This document shows positions 17,113-25,242 of a stretch of 39,844 nucleotides of DNA, in pieces. Source of the stretch: an uncultured bacterium (GTDB taxonomy: Bacteria; Cyanobacteriota; Vampirovibrionia; Gastranaerophilales; Gastranaerophilaceae); the NCBI GenBank assembly GCA_900547585.1, contig URHD01000008.1, positions 1 to 39,844 of the forward strand, read 5' to 3'. Made by a program: the position numbers and the translations under genes. Under the pieces are notes generated by a model. It was given only the letters and a program-made list of their open reading frames with translations, had not been told where the DNA came from and made no database searches. Position 1 is the stretch's first letter. The number at the start of each line of letters is the position of its first letter.

Positions 17113-17886
17113 ATGCGAATTTTAATGAGTTTATTTTTAATCTTAACCCTTTGCCCTGCGGCATTTTGCGCAATCAACGGAAATGTCCAGAAAAGCGGCT
17201 ACGGCGACACAAATCAGGTTATTGACTCGACAAGCGGCAACCCGATTGACCGTGCAAGGGTAACTTTGCCCGCAAAAGGCTACAAAACAACGACGGACAG
17301 CGAGGGAAGATTCGAGCTGGGCGCAAAAATCAATTCGCCTACAATAATGTCGGTCGACAAAGAGGGCTACAAGCCGTTTTCTTTGACCGTTGACCAGAAC
17401 ACAATGTCAAAACCCATTGTAATCGGCATTGAAAAGACAAATCCCCACGACATAATCATCGACAAAGACATGTACCACATCGGCGATGACAACTACTCTG
17501 ATAAATCCGCAAATGCGTCGGAATTCCGCGTAAAAGCAATCGGCCCCTCATATACAAAGAATTTTCCGATAAAGGGAAAAACCGAAGGGCAGCTTTGTCT
17601 TGTCATCGGCTCAATTATCGGGATTGACACAAAAATGGCAAGGGATATGGGCCAGTCAAAAGTCACAACCGCCTACGCTTCGCCGCCGGAAGTTTACTTT
17701 AACGGGAACAAAATCGCTGAAATCCAGCTCAACGGCGACAATCAGCAAATCAAAATCCCCCGCAGCCTCGTAAAATTCGGCGGGAACAATCAGGTCACAA
17801 TCAAATGCGGCAGAAATCTCTTCCAAATGGCATACATCGATTATGACGACATTGAATTTATGAATCTTTACATAGAATCAAAATAA
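17113..17886 (+). CDS. Exported protein with carboxypeptidase-regulatory-like beta-sandwich domain
   Basis: I start this at the ATG at 17113, which has GGAG 7 nt upstream and gives a clean signal peptide (basic MR, hydrophobic LMSLFLILTLCPAAF, cleavage near CA-I at about residue 20). A longer in-frame start at 16894 would run through the inverted repeat and is rejected. After the signal, SGNPIDRARVTLPAKGYKTT, DSEGRFEL and VDKEGYKPFSLTV (about 35-90) match the CarboxypepD_reg-like fold, an accessory beta-sandwich. The C-terminal two thirds (to 257 aa) are beta-rich with no recognised family. The product is likely periplasmic or surface located. It is convergent, 2 bp from the next minus-strand gene. 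Confidence 0.75.
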   Translation: MRILMSLFLILTLCPAAFCAINGNVQKSGYGDTNQVIDSTSGNPIDRARVTLPAKGYKTTTDSEGRFELGAKINSPTIMSVDKEGYKPFSLTVDQNTMSKPIVIGIEKTNPHDIIIDKDMYHIGDDNYSDKSANASEFRVKAIGPSYTKNFPIKGKTEGQLCLVIGSIIGIDTKMARDMGQSKVTTAYASPPEVYFNGNKIAEIQLNGDNQQIKIPRSLVKFGGNNQVTIKCGRNLFQMAYIDYDDIEFMNLYIESK

Positions 17887-17888
17887 AT

Positions 17889-18479
17889 CTACACGGGTCT
17901 TGAAAACATCGCCATAAAATCTTCAAGAGTGTGAATTCCCTCTTTTCCGATTTCATTGTAAATACGTTTTGCTTGCGGAGTCATCTCATGTCGTCTTGTG
18001 TAATCCCGTGCAGTCATTTCAGCGCGTTCAGCGGTAATTCTTTTGGCCTCTTTTGCGATTGCCTCTTTAGAAATCTCCACATGCGGCACATTAACCCTGT
18101 AAGTTTCTTTCCCGTAGGCTTTTACAAGCTTGGCTTTTTGTTTGACAAAAAGCCCTTCGCTAAGGCGGCTCGCCGACTTAGCATCATCGCGCAAAAATCT
18201 CGAAATACTGTCAGAAATTCTGCCAAAAACTTCATTTACGCCCAAAAGCTGCTTTTTGCACTCTTTTACGACCATCGGAGTGATATTTTCCAAATCGGTC
18301 AACTGGCTGCAAATCCTTTTCGCGTCGTAGCTGACTGATTTGTTAATTCCTTTGTCAAGCAAAGCCGGTTCTGCAATCAGGTTTATGCAATCCCTGAAAG
18401 AAAGATGAGCATTTGCCTTAAAATTGGGCGAAATCCCCGTTCTGTATGACGGCAGTGCATAATTACCTGAAATTTTCAT
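17889..18479 (-). CDS. Unknown helical protein with N-terminal PNFKAN tag
   Basis: This 196-aa soluble protein belongs to no family I recognise. The N-terminus (MKISGNYALPSYRTG, then PNFKAN at 18-23) resembles the short Asn-x-Phe-Lys stretch at the start of the GH13 protein. The rest is charged and helical, including KEAIAKEAKRITAERAEMTA near 135-155, likely a coiled coil. There is no signal peptide or membrane segment. The Shine-Dalgarno region is weak (CAGGTT). It is monocistronic or the last gene of a minus-strand unit, since about 97 bp separate it from the end of aroH. Function unknown. Confidence 0.7.
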   Translation of the reverse strand: MKISGNYALPSYRTGISPNFKANAHLSFRDCINLIAEPALLDKGINKSVSYDAKRICSQLTDLENITPMVVKECKKQLLGVNEVFGRISDSISRFLRDDAKSASRLSEGLFVKQKAKLVKAYGKETYRVNVPHVEISKEAIAKEAKRITAERAEMTARDYTRRHEMTPQAKRIYNEIGKEGIHTLEDFMAMFSRPV

Positions 18480-18576
18480 TTTTAACCTGACTTTCTAAGC
18501 TACATAACTAATACATCCGTAAACGGGAAAAATTGCCCCTCAGGGTTAGTCCGTTAACAAATGTTTACAACAAAAA

Positions 18577-18936
18577 CTATTTAATATCCGGACGAAGCGA
18601 AGCAGCACCCTTTAAATAGACATGCTTTATTTCTTTTGCCGGCTTTTCGGTGTTCACCGCCATCATAAGCCGCAAACATAGAGCAAGTGAGGGTTTTACC
18701 TGCATTTCCTGATAACATTCCATCGGAATCAGTTCAAATCCGCTGATTTCGCGCGCAAACCTCGCAGGAAAAGCACAATCCAAATCCTCCGTGGCGCTGA
18801 AAGCAAGATAAGCAACATTTTCGAGGCTGATATCGTTGGCTTCGATTATTCTGGTTAAAAGTTCCTTTGTTGCTTCTCTGAGTGCATTTTCGGAGTTTTC
18901 CGCAACCGTAATTGCACCTCTGATTCCTCGAATCAT
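18577..18936 (-). CDS. aroH: Chorismate mutase, AroH type
   Basis: This monofunctional enzyme converts chorismate to prephenate on the way to Phe and Tyr. The 119-aa product matches the Bacillus-type trimeric AroH fold. Matching blocks are an MIRGIRGAITVAEN start with the active-site Arg, ATKELLTRIIEAND, FSATEDLDCAFPARFAREI, PMECYQEMQV, and VNTEKPAKEIKHVYLKGAASLRPD at the end. AAGGTAAAT precedes the ATG, 10 bp after fmt. It sits third in a def-fmt-aroH unit. No other aromatic amino acid gene is nearby, so the link to def/fmt is probably positional only. Confidence 0.93.
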   Translation of the reverse strand: MIRGIRGAITVAENSENALREATKELLTRIIEANDISLENVAYLAFSATEDLDCAFPARFAREISGFELIPMECYQEMQVKPSLALCLRLMMAVNTEKPAKEIKHVYLKGAASLRPDIK

Positions 18937-18946
18937 AATTTACCTT

Positions 18947-19891
18947 TTAATTTAATATATCCCCGACTTTTAAATGCGCCCCGTTTACCCAGTCGCACGC
19001 ATTCATGACCGGTTTTCCCTCGGGTTTCAGTTTCTTAATTAAAATAACGCCTTCTCCCGTCCCCGCTTCAATTCCGTCCTTTGAAATTCCGACAATTTCA
19101 CCGCCTTTGACTGATTCGGAGGATTTTTTGCCGGAAAGTCCGGTTTCGACGAGTTTTATCATCTTATCATGGAAACTACAAAAAGCGCAAGGCCAAATAG
19201 TCATCGAACGCACCTGATTGTGGATTTCACGGGCGGATTTTGTCCAGTCAATTTTTCCGTCGGATTTTTCAAACTTTTTCGCTATTGTAACGCCTGTTTC
19301 ATCCTGTTTTCGGGGTTTTAAGACGCCGTTGTAAAGTTGTTTTATTGTAGGGTACAAAATGAACGGCGCTTTGTCGCTGATTATCGCCGAAAGCTCAGCA
19401 TCCGTCATATTTTCGGTGATTTTAATCTTTTCCTGCATACAAATATCGCCCGCATCAAGCGCAAGAACCGTAATCATTGTTGTGATACCCGTTTCTTCAT
19501 CACCGTTGAAAATAGCACGCTGAATCGGGTTTGCACCGCGATATTTCGGCAAAAGCGACGCATGGAGGTTAATTGTGGAGAATTTCGGAATATCGAGCAC
19601 CTCCTGTGTCAAAATCTGACCGAAAGCAAACGTAATAAAGAAATCCGGCTCCATTTCACGCAATTTTTCGAGCAGCTGCGCATCTTTTCTTATGGATTCC
19701 GTCTGAAAAACAGGAATATCATGACGCAAAGCGAACTCTTTTACGGGCGGCGGGGTAAGCTTTTTGCCGCGTCCGCACGGGCGGTCGGGCTGCGTAACAA
19801 CCGCGCAGATTTTTATATCATTAAAGTTCAAAAGCTTTTGAATGCTGTTCACCGCGATTTGCGGCGTTCCCATAAAAACGACTTTTATCAC
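18947..19891 (-). CDS. fmt: Methionyl-tRNA formyltransferase
   Basis: The enzyme formylates initiator Met-tRNA using 10-formyltetrahydrofolate. The 314-aa length is normal. The catalytic set is visible: Asn108 and His110 in INLHASLLPKYRGANPIQ, and Asp147 in LALDAGDI. MGTPQIAV at 7-14 begins the formyltransferase fold, and the C-terminal OB-like domain binds tRNA. The start is GTG at 19891 with GAGGAAT 7 nt upstream. The def stop codon is only 3 bp away. def-fmt pairing is widespread, because deformylation follows formylation-dependent initiation. Confidence 0.96.
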   Translation of the reverse strand: MIKVVFMGTPQIAVNSIQKLLNFNDIKICAVVTQPDRPCGRGKKLTPPPVKEFALRHDIPVFQTESIRKDAQLLEKLREMEPDFFITFAFGQILTQEVLDIPKFSTINLHASLLPKYRGANPIQRAIFNGDEETGITTMITVLALDAGDICMQEKIKITENMTDAELSAIISDKAPFILYPTIKQLYNGVLKPRKQDETGVTIAKKFEKSDGKIDWTKSAREIHNQVRSMTIWPCAFCSFHDKMIKLVETGLSGKKSSESVKGGEIVGISKDGIEAGTGEGVILIKKLKPEGKPVMNACDWVNGAHLKVGDILN

Positions 19892-19894
19892 TGA

Positions 19895-20482
19895 TTATTC
19901 CTCTGTAACGTTGGTTTCGGGGTTTTGGGCGATTTCTTCTTCCATTTTTTCTTCATCAAGAAGATAATTTTCATCAACCGGCGCCAAACCCTTTTCAGCA
20001 AGCGCTTTATTTGCTTCCATCCTGTTTCTACAGTGGTCAATGAACAAAATTCCCTCAAGATGGTCAAATTCATGCTGAATAGCCCGCGCCAGAAGCTCGC
20101 CATCACGCGCTTCCAGCACAAACGGGCGTCCGTTCATGCCTGTTGCTTTCACCGTAACATTTTTGTAGCGGCGCACGTTTGTATAAGCCTCGGGAAAGCT
20201 CAAACAGCCCTCATAGCTGTTCACAGCGCCTGATTTTTTGATAATTTTGGGGTTTATAAAAATTCTCGGGTTCAAAGGTTCATCGCCTGATGAGGTATCA
20301 ATAACAAAAATCCTCAAATTCTCTCCGATTTGCGGTGCAGCAAGCCCCACGCCGTTTTTTGCATACAAAGTATCCAGCATATCCTGAATCAGGTTCTGGA
20401 TTTTTTTAGAAACTTTTAAAACTTCTTTAGACTTCACCCGGAGGCATTCTTCGCCGTACTGAACAATTTTTCTTACTGCCAT
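19895..20482 (-). CDS. def: Peptide deformylase
   Basis: This metal enzyme removes the formyl group from nascent N-formylmethionine. All three motifs are present: GVGLAAPQIG at 44-53, EGCLSFPE at 91-98 (metal ligand Cys93), and QHEFDHLEG at 136-144 (His137, Glu138, His141). Length is 195 aa, with an acidic C-terminal extension (EEEIAQNPETNVTEE) beyond the usual fold. It is the first gene of def-fmt-aroH and diverges from the pyr operon across about 120 bp. There is no clear Shine-Dalgarno sequence beyond AAGGAAT near the start. Confidence 0.96.
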   Translation of the reverse strand: MAVRKIVQYGEECLRVKSKEVLKVSKKIQNLIQDMLDTLYAKNGVGLAAPQIGENLRIFVIDTSSGDEPLNPRIFINPKIIKKSGAVNSYEGCLSFPEAYTNVRRYKNVTVKATGMNGRPFVLEARDGELLARAIQHEFDHLEGILFIDHCRNRMEANKALAEKGLAPVDENYLLDEEKMEEEIAQNPETNVTEE

Positions 20483-20550
20483 ATTTCATTCCTTTTCGAT
20501 GGTTTGATAAAATTTTAACACAAAAAAATGTAAAATTGTCTTAAACATGC

Positions 20551-20581
20551 TTGACTTTACCCCCGGGATTAAGCCTATAAT
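20551..20581 (+). promoter_or_regulatory. Candidate promoter of the pyr operon
   Basis: A TTGACT -35 lies at 20551-20556 and a perfect TATAAT -10 at 20576-20581, with a 19-bp spacer, longer than the usual 17. The spacer holds an interrupted dyad TTA-CC-CCCGGG-AT-TAA at 20557-20572. Transcription would begin near 20588, about 20 nt before the leader reading frame. The long spacer may mean weak activity or a protein that bends the spacer. Confidence 0.55.
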
Positions 20582-20606
20582 ATTAAAAATCAAAAGGTTA
20601 TATAAA

Positions 20607-20645
20607 ATGACTCTTAAATCTAAAAAACATAATAATTTTAAATAA
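20607..20645 (+). CDS. Putative 12-codon leader peptide of the pyr operon
   Basis: The frame ATG...TAA encodes MTLKSKKHNNFK. AAAAGG lies 9 nt upstream as a possible ribosome-binding site. The stop codon ends 7 nt before the first base of the terminator stem at 20653. A ribosome at the stop would therefore cover the left arm and keep the hairpin from forming. This is the geometry of UTP-sensing coupled attenuation in enterobacterial pyrBI. The leader transcript is very A/U rich. The peptide itself has no run of a single regulatory amino acid. It is too short to be certain it is translated. Confidence 0.5.
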   Translation: MTLKSKKHNNFK

Positions 20646-20652
20646 ATACTGA

Positions 20653-20685
20653 AAAGAAAAAGTTTTCGCTTTTTCTTTTTTTTTT
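20653..20685 (+). terminator. Intrinsic terminator inside the pyr leader (attenuator)
   Basis: A 10-bp stem (AAAGAAAAAG at 20653-20662 with CTTTTTCTTT at 20669-20678) closes a TTTTCG loop. At least seven T follow, then more T after one A. It lies 22 bp before pyrK, downstream of a promoter and a leader reading frame. No other plus-strand gene lies upstream, so attenuation of the pyr operon is the simplest explanation. Confidence 0.8.
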
Positions 20686-20707
20686 ATTTTTTAAAGCAGG
20701 AGCAAAA

Positions 20708-21466
20708 ATGCAGGTTTCCAAACTGAAAAAACACCATAAAGCAAAAATAATAAGCATAAAAGAGGTCTCGTTGACGCAATATTTTATGACTTTTGTGCCT
20801 GTTGACGATTTTAGCGCAAAACCGGGACAATTTGTTTCGATATTTTGCAACGGGCTGACTCTCAGGCGCCCTTTCAGCATTGCCAGCTTTGACGGGAACG
20901 AAATCGGCGTGCTTTTCAAATTAAAAGGCAAAGGAACCGGATTTCTCTCGAATCTGCGCGCAGGAGATGAAATTGACTTTGTCGGCGCGGTCGGCAACGG
21001 GTTTAAAATTGAAAATAAAAAATCTTTGTTAATAGGAGCAGGCGTCGGCGTTGCTCCTGTTTTTTATCTGAAAACAGAACTCGAAAAATTGCAGATTCCG
21101 TCGCTTTTAATCTCCGGATTTCAAACAGAAAAAGAAATCCCCGAAAATATCGAATGCGACAAAATCTGCACGGATGACGGCACGGCAGGGCTTCACGGGA
21201 GCGTGATAAATTACATAAGAAACATGATTGAAGAATTTCAGCCGGAAAAAATCTACGCCTGCGGCCCGAAAATCGTGCTCCAAAACACCGCAGAAATCGC
21301 ACAAAGGTACAAAATTCCCTGCGAAGTCGCCTTAGAAAAAGAAATGGCGTGCTCAATCGGCGTATGCCGCGGCTGCGTAATCAAAATCAAGGACAAAAAC
21401 GGCGAAAAAACGGCTTCTGTCTGTCAGGACGGGCCTGTATTCAACGGGGAGGCGGTTGTATGGTAG
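20708..21466 (+). CDS. pyrK: Dihydroorotate dehydrogenase electron transfer subunit
   Basis: PyrK carries FAD and a [2Fe-2S] cluster and passes electrons from PyrD-bound FMN to NAD+. In the 252-aa product the ferredoxin-reductase-type FAD motif RRPFSI is at 53-58 and the NAD-side GAGVGVAP at 110-117. The cluster ligands are Cys215, Cys220, Cys223 and Cys239 in CSIGVCRGC...VC. AGCAGGAGC gives a good Shine-Dalgarno sequence. It is the first gene of the pyr operon and overlaps pyrD by 7 nt, as expected for subunits of one complex. NAD-linked PyrDK suits an anaerobe without quinone-linked PyrD. Confidence 0.95.
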   Translation: MQVSKLKKHHKAKIISIKEVSLTQYFMTFVPVDDFSAKPGQFVSIFCNGLTLRRPFSIASFDGNEIGVLFKLKGKGTGFLSNLRAGDEIDFVGAVGNGFKIENKKSLLIGAGVGVAPVFYLKTELEKLQIPSLLISGFQTEKEIPENIECDKICTDDGTAGLHGSVINYIRNMIEEFQPEKIYACGPKIVLQNTAEIAQRYKIPCEVALEKEMACSIGVCRGCVIKIKDKNGEKTASVCQDGPVFNGEAVVW

Positions 21467-22395
21467 ATTTTCAGGAAATGAAAACCAGCGTGGATTTGGG
21501 ACGCGGATTCGTCATAAAAAACCCGATAATGACCGCTTCGGGGACTTTTGGATACAGTTTTGAATACGCAAGGTTCTATGACATAAAAAAACTCGGTGCA
21601 ATCGTCACAAAAGCAATCACACTCGAGCCCAGAGAGGGAAACAGCGGACGGAGGATTTTTGAAACCTGCGGCGGGATGATTAATCGAATCGGGCTGGAAA
21701 ATGTCGGTGTTGAGCGATTTATGACGGAAAAACTTCCGCTTTTGAACAAAGGCGGGCTTGATTTTGTTATAAATATTGCCGGTTCGTCGCTTGAGGAGTA
21801 TATTTCGCTCGCAAAAATCTGCGAAAATCACAAAATCAGAGCGATTGAGCTGAATGTTTCCTGTCCGAACGTAAAATCCGGCTGCCTTGAGTTCGGAACA
21901 GATGAAAAAACGCTTCACGGGCTGGTTTCGCAGGTCAGAGATGAGTTTTCGGGTTGTTTGATTGTAAAATTAACCCCGAACGTCACAAGCGTGGAAAAAA
22001 TTGCCGTCGCAGCCCAGAGCGCCGGTGCAGACGCAGTCAGCGCAATAAATACGCTCAAAGGCACGGGAATAAAGCTCACATGGGCAAAAAACAGGTTCAT
22101 AAAAGAAACCGTTTCAGGCGGGCTGTCAGGACGGGCGGTTAAACCGGTTGCGCTGGGCGTTGTGAGCAGAATTTCAAAGGTTCTGGATATTCCAATTATC
22201 GGAATCGGCGGAATTTACGATTTGAACGATGTTTTCGAGTTTTTGAGCGCCGGTGCGTCAGCAGTTCAGGTTGGAACAGCAAATTTTACCCATCCGGAGT
22301 GTGCTGGCTGCATTGCAGATGATTTACACGATTTTATGTACGAAAACGGGATTCGCTCGATTGAAGATTTGAAAGAAAAATTGAGAGGTGAATAA
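21460..22395 (+). CDS. pyrD: Dihydroorotate dehydrogenase, class 1B catalytic subunit
   Basis: This FMN enzyme oxidises dihydroorotate to orotate. The start is ATG at 21460 (MVDFQEMKTSVDLG), with GGGGAGG upstream and overlap with the pyrK stop. An upstream in-frame start would run deep into pyrK. Length is 311 aa. The class 1B active-site Cys is Cys135 in LNVSCPNVKSG. PIMTASGTFGYSFEY near 22-36 and INTLKGTG and IGIGGI blocks bind FMN and substrate. Cys rather than Ser as base marks the class 1 enzymes, and the adjacent PyrK marks subclass B. Confidence 0.96.
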   Translation: MVDFQEMKTSVDLGRGFVIKNPIMTASGTFGYSFEYARFYDIKKLGAIVTKAITLEPREGNSGRRIFETCGGMINRIGLENVGVERFMTEKLPLLNKGGLDFVINIAGSSLEEYISLAKICENHKIRAIELNVSCPNVKSGCLEFGTDEKTLHGLVSQVRDEFSGCLIVKLTPNVTSVEKIAVAAQSAGADAVSAINTLKGTGIKLTWAKNRFIKETVSGGLSGRAVKPVALGVVSRISKVLDIPIIGIGGIYDLNDVFEFLSAGASAVQVGTANFTHPECAGCIADDLHDFMYENGIRSIEDLKEKLRGE

Positions 22396-22396
22396 A

Positions 22397-22969
22397 ATGA
22401 CTGAAGATGTTTTGAAACTTTTAGAAAAAGCTGAGGGCGTGCTGCACGGGCACTTTTGCCTGACGTCGGGGCTGCATTCAAATATTTATTTTCAATGCGC
22501 AAAGCTTTACCAGTACCCCGAAATCACGGAAAAAATCGGGAAAGCGCTCGCTGAAAAGCTCAAAGATGTTGAATTTGACACAATCGTCGCACCCGCAATC
22601 GGTGCAGTCATTATTGGCTACGAAACAGCAAAACAGGCGGGCAAGCGCAACCTTTTTGTTGAAAGAAAAGACGGCGTAATGCAACTACGACGCGGCTACA
22701 AGCTCGAAAAGGGAGAAAAAATCGTCATAATTGAAGACGTAATCACAACAGCGCGCACAATCAAAGAAACCATTGAAGCAACAAAGGATTTCGGCGTGGA
22801 AATCGCGGCTGTCGGGTGCATTGTTGACAGAACCTGCGGAAAAACAGGGTTAAACATAAAATCGCTCCTGCAAATCGACCCTGTGACCTACGAACCGGAC
22901 AACTGCCCGCTTTGCAAGGCGGGAATTCCGCTTGTGAAACCGGGAAGCAGGGAAAAAATAAAAGCTTAA
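22397..22969 (+). CDS. pyrE: Orotate phosphoribosyltransferase
   Basis: The enzyme joins orotate with PRPP to give orotidine 5'-phosphate. The 190-aa product has the PRPP-binding motif KIVIIEDVITTARTI near 107-121, and early FCLTSGLHSNIYFQCAKL supplies orotate contacts. The ATG at 22397 is preferred because AGAGG lies 8 nt upstream. An in-frame GTG at 22388 inside the end of pyrD is possible. A C-terminal Cys pair (CPLC near 173-176) is present, as seen in some bacterial PyrE. It follows pyrD directly, with a 1-nt gap. Confidence 0.95.
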   Translation: MTEDVLKLLEKAEGVLHGHFCLTSGLHSNIYFQCAKLYQYPEITEKIGKALAEKLKDVEFDTIVAPAIGAVIIGYETAKQAGKRNLFVERKDGVMQLRRGYKLEKGEKIVIIEDVITTARTIKETIEATKDFGVEIAAVGCIVDRTCGKTGLNIKSLLQIDPVTYEPDNCPLCKAGIPLVKPGSREKIKA

Positions 22970-23020
22970 GGTTTTCAGCAAGGGGGCAGCCACAACCTTA
23001 ATGAATTACAATTTGTTGCT

Positions 23021-23054
23021 CCCTCACCCCAACCCTCTCCACTTAGGGCGAGGG
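23021..23054. repeat. Imperfect hairpin between pyrE and pyrB
   Basis: CCCTC (23021-23025) pairs with GAGGG (23050-23054), and inside it CCCT pairs with AGGG (23033-23036 / 23045-23048). The C-rich core CCCTCACCCCAACCCTCTCC is a type of short intergenic repeat found in many bacterial genomes. It lies in the only sizeable gap (103 bp) in the first half of the pyr operon and lacks a U-run. It may be an inserted repeat or an mRNA processing site. Confidence 0.45.
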
Positions 23055-23072
23055 AAAATATCAGGAACACAA

Positions 23073-23978
23073 ATGAAAAATCTAATCGACATTGAAAGAC
23101 TGACAAAAAAAGAAATCGAACGGCTGATAAATTCGGCGCAGGAGTTTGAAAAAGGGCGAAAAACCTCTGCTGCAGCGGGTAAAACAGCCTGCATGATGTT
23201 TTTTGAAAACTCAACGCGCACGCATTTTTCTTTTGAACTCGCTGCAAAACGCCTCGGAATGCACGTTTTGAATTTTGATGCAAAAACTTCCTCTTTTTCA
23301 AAAGGTGAATCAATGAAAGATACATTTGAAAACCTTAATTTCATTGGCGTTGACGTTTTTGTTCTCCGCCATAGTGAAAATGGAATTATCGACAAAATCC
23401 GAAGCGAAATCGCTTATCCTATACGTTTTGTGAACGCAGGCGACGGCAAAAATGCCCATCCCACGCAGGCTCTGCTTGATTTTTACACAATGAAAAAACA
23501 TCTCGGCGAAATTAAGGGAAAAAAGGTTGTTATAATAGGCGATGTGGCGCATTCGAGGGTGGCACGCTCAAATCTTGCGCTTTTGAAAAAATTTGACGCT
23601 GATGTGCATTTTTGTGCGCCTGATTACTTTACACCAAAAAATATCCAGGATTCAGGTGCCATCTGGCATACAAATCTTGAGGAGGCGATTGAAAACACTG
23701 ATGTTGTAATGCTCTTGAGGGTTCAAAATGAGCGTCTGGACTGCGAAACAGCGCAAAAAGCAAAAGATTATACAAAAAATTACAGACTGGATTCAAAAAT
23801 GCTGGAAAAACTTGCGCCGAATGCACTTTTAATGCACCCCGGGCCCGTAAATCGCGGAGTTGAAATTACTTCGGAACTTTTGGATTCGGAAAAAGGGCGG
23901 ACAATTCTGGAGCAGGCGAAAAACGGCGTATTTGTGCGGATGGCGGTGCTTGATGAAATTTTCAGGGAGGAAGCGTGA
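23073..23978 (+). CDS. pyrB: Aspartate carbamoyltransferase catalytic chain
   Basis: The enzyme condenses carbamoyl phosphate and aspartate to carbamoyl-aspartate. The 301-aa product carries FFENSTRTHFSFELAAKRLG at 43-62 (carbamoyl-phosphate loop), HPTQALLD at 129-136, and MHPGPVNRG near the C-terminus. The start is ATG at 23073 (MKNLIDIERL) with AGGA upstream. A longer in-frame start would run through the intergenic hairpin. No pyrI regulatory chain is adjacent, and none is expected outside the enteric/archaeal type. Its stop overlaps the pyrC GTG start. Confidence 0.96.
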   Translation: MKNLIDIERLTKKEIERLINSAQEFEKGRKTSAAAGKTACMMFFENSTRTHFSFELAAKRLGMHVLNFDAKTSSFSKGESMKDTFENLNFIGVDVFVLRHSENGIIDKIRSEIAYPIRFVNAGDGKNAHPTQALLDFYTMKKHLGEIKGKKVVIIGDVAHSRVARSNLALLKKFDADVHFCAPDYFTPKNIQDSGAIWHTNLEEAIENTDVVMLLRVQNERLDCETAQKAKDYTKNYRLDSKMLEKLAPNALLMHPGPVNRGVEITSELLDSEKGRTILEQAKNGVFVRMAVLDEIFREEA

Positions 23979-25222
23979 AAAAATTTGATGGAATTTTGAA
24001 AAATGCACGCGTGGTTTCGCCGGAAAACGGAATCGACGAAATTTTTGACATAGAAATAAAAGAAGGAATTGTCACAGCAGTAGGCAAAACCCTTGCAGGA
24101 AGCCGCATAATCGACTTGAGTGGCAAAATAATCATGCCCGCTTTCGTCGAAATGCACTGCCACCTGCGGGAACCGGGTTTTGAAGAAAAAGAAACAGTCG
24201 AAACGGGCGTAAATTCAGCCATAGCGGGCGGATATGCAGCGATTTGCCCGATGGCAAACACAAATCCGGTCAACGACAATGTCGAAACCCTGAAATTTAT
24301 TCAAAATGCGTCGGCCAAAATCGCGATATTCCCGATTTGTGCGGTCACAAAAGGGCTTTCTTCCGCAGACATCGTGGATTTCAGGCTTTTGAAAGATGCG
24401 GGCGCAATAGCTTTTTCAAACGACGGAAAGCCGCTTGAGGATATGGATTTGCTCAAAAAAGTTCTTTTGAAAGCAAAAGAGGAAGACGTTTTGATTATTT
24501 CGCACGCCGAAGACACAAAATACGCGCCGGAACAGAACGAATCGGAGTTCAGCGCGGTGTTGAGAGAGCTCGACGCGGTCAGGGAAACGGACGCAAGGTA
24601 TCATTTTGCGCATATTTCTACAGCTGAGTCGCTCGGGCTTATTCATGAGGCAAAGCAGGAGGGCTGGAATGTCACCTGTGAAAGCGCTCCGCACTATTTT
24701 ACGCTTTCAAAAAACGACATAATCGACAACCATGCAAGGTTCAAAATGAACCCGCCCCTGCGTTCTGATGCGGATAAAGAGGCAGTAATCGAGGGCTTTT
24801 TAGACGGAACGATTGATGTGATTGCCACAGATCATGCGCCCCACACGATTGAAGAAAAAAATCTCCCGTTTGAGCAGGCACCGATGGGGATTGTGGGGTT
24901 TGAAACTGCGTTTTCTCTGGCTTTTGAGTGTTTTGTAAAGACGAATCTGCTAACTTTAAACTCAATTGTTAAAAAATTCTCCTCAAATCCGGCAAAAATC
25001 CTTGGTTTAAAAGAATTCGGGGGAATTGAAATCGGACAGAATGCAAATCTGGCGATTTTTGATCCTGATTTTGAATGGACGGTAGAAGCAGCGAAATTCC
25101 GCTCAAAATGCAAGATTTCACCGTTTGAGGGGCGAAAATTGAAAGGTAAAATCATAGCGACGATTGCAAACGGCGTATTTTATGAAAATGAGCCCCCGAA
25201 ACCGGTTCATAGTGACAATTAA
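23975..25222 (+). CDS. pyrC: Dihydroorotase
   Basis: This zinc amidohydrolase cyclises carbamoyl-aspartate to dihydroorotate. The 415-aa length is that of the type I bacterial enzymes. Metal ligands are seen in EMHCHLREPG (His61, His63), ISHAED, AHISTAES and IATDHAPHT, the last providing the catalytic Asp. The start is GTG with AGGGAGGAAGC upstream, overlapping pyrB by 4 nt. The metal site is complete, so this is an active dihydroorotase and not the inactive PyrC-like partner found with some PyrB. Confidence 0.95.
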   Translation: MKKFDGILKNARVVSPENGIDEIFDIEIKEGIVTAVGKTLAGSRIIDLSGKIIMPAFVEMHCHLREPGFEEKETVETGVNSAIAGGYAAICPMANTNPVNDNVETLKFIQNASAKIAIFPICAVTKGLSSADIVDFRLLKDAGAIAFSNDGKPLEDMDLLKKVLLKAKEEDVLIISHAEDTKYAPEQNESEFSAVLRELDAVRETDARYHFAHISTAESLGLIHEAKQEGWNVTCESAPHYFTLSKNDIIDNHARFKMNPPLRSDADKEAVIEGFLDGTIDVIATDHAPHTIEEKNLPFEQAPMGIVGFETAFSLAFECFVKTNLLTLNSIVKKFSSNPAKILGLKEFGGIEIGQNANLAIFDPDFEWTVEAAKFRSKCKISPFEGRKLKGKIIATIANGVFYENEPPKPVHSDN

Positions 25223-25242
25223 AAATGCAAAAGGAAAATATC

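Noticed and set aside
20600..20700. PyrR-binding or riboswitch control of the pyr leader
   Set aside because: No PyrR-type RNA element or alternative anti-terminator stem is visible, and pyrR is absent from the operon. The leader is too short for a known riboswitch.
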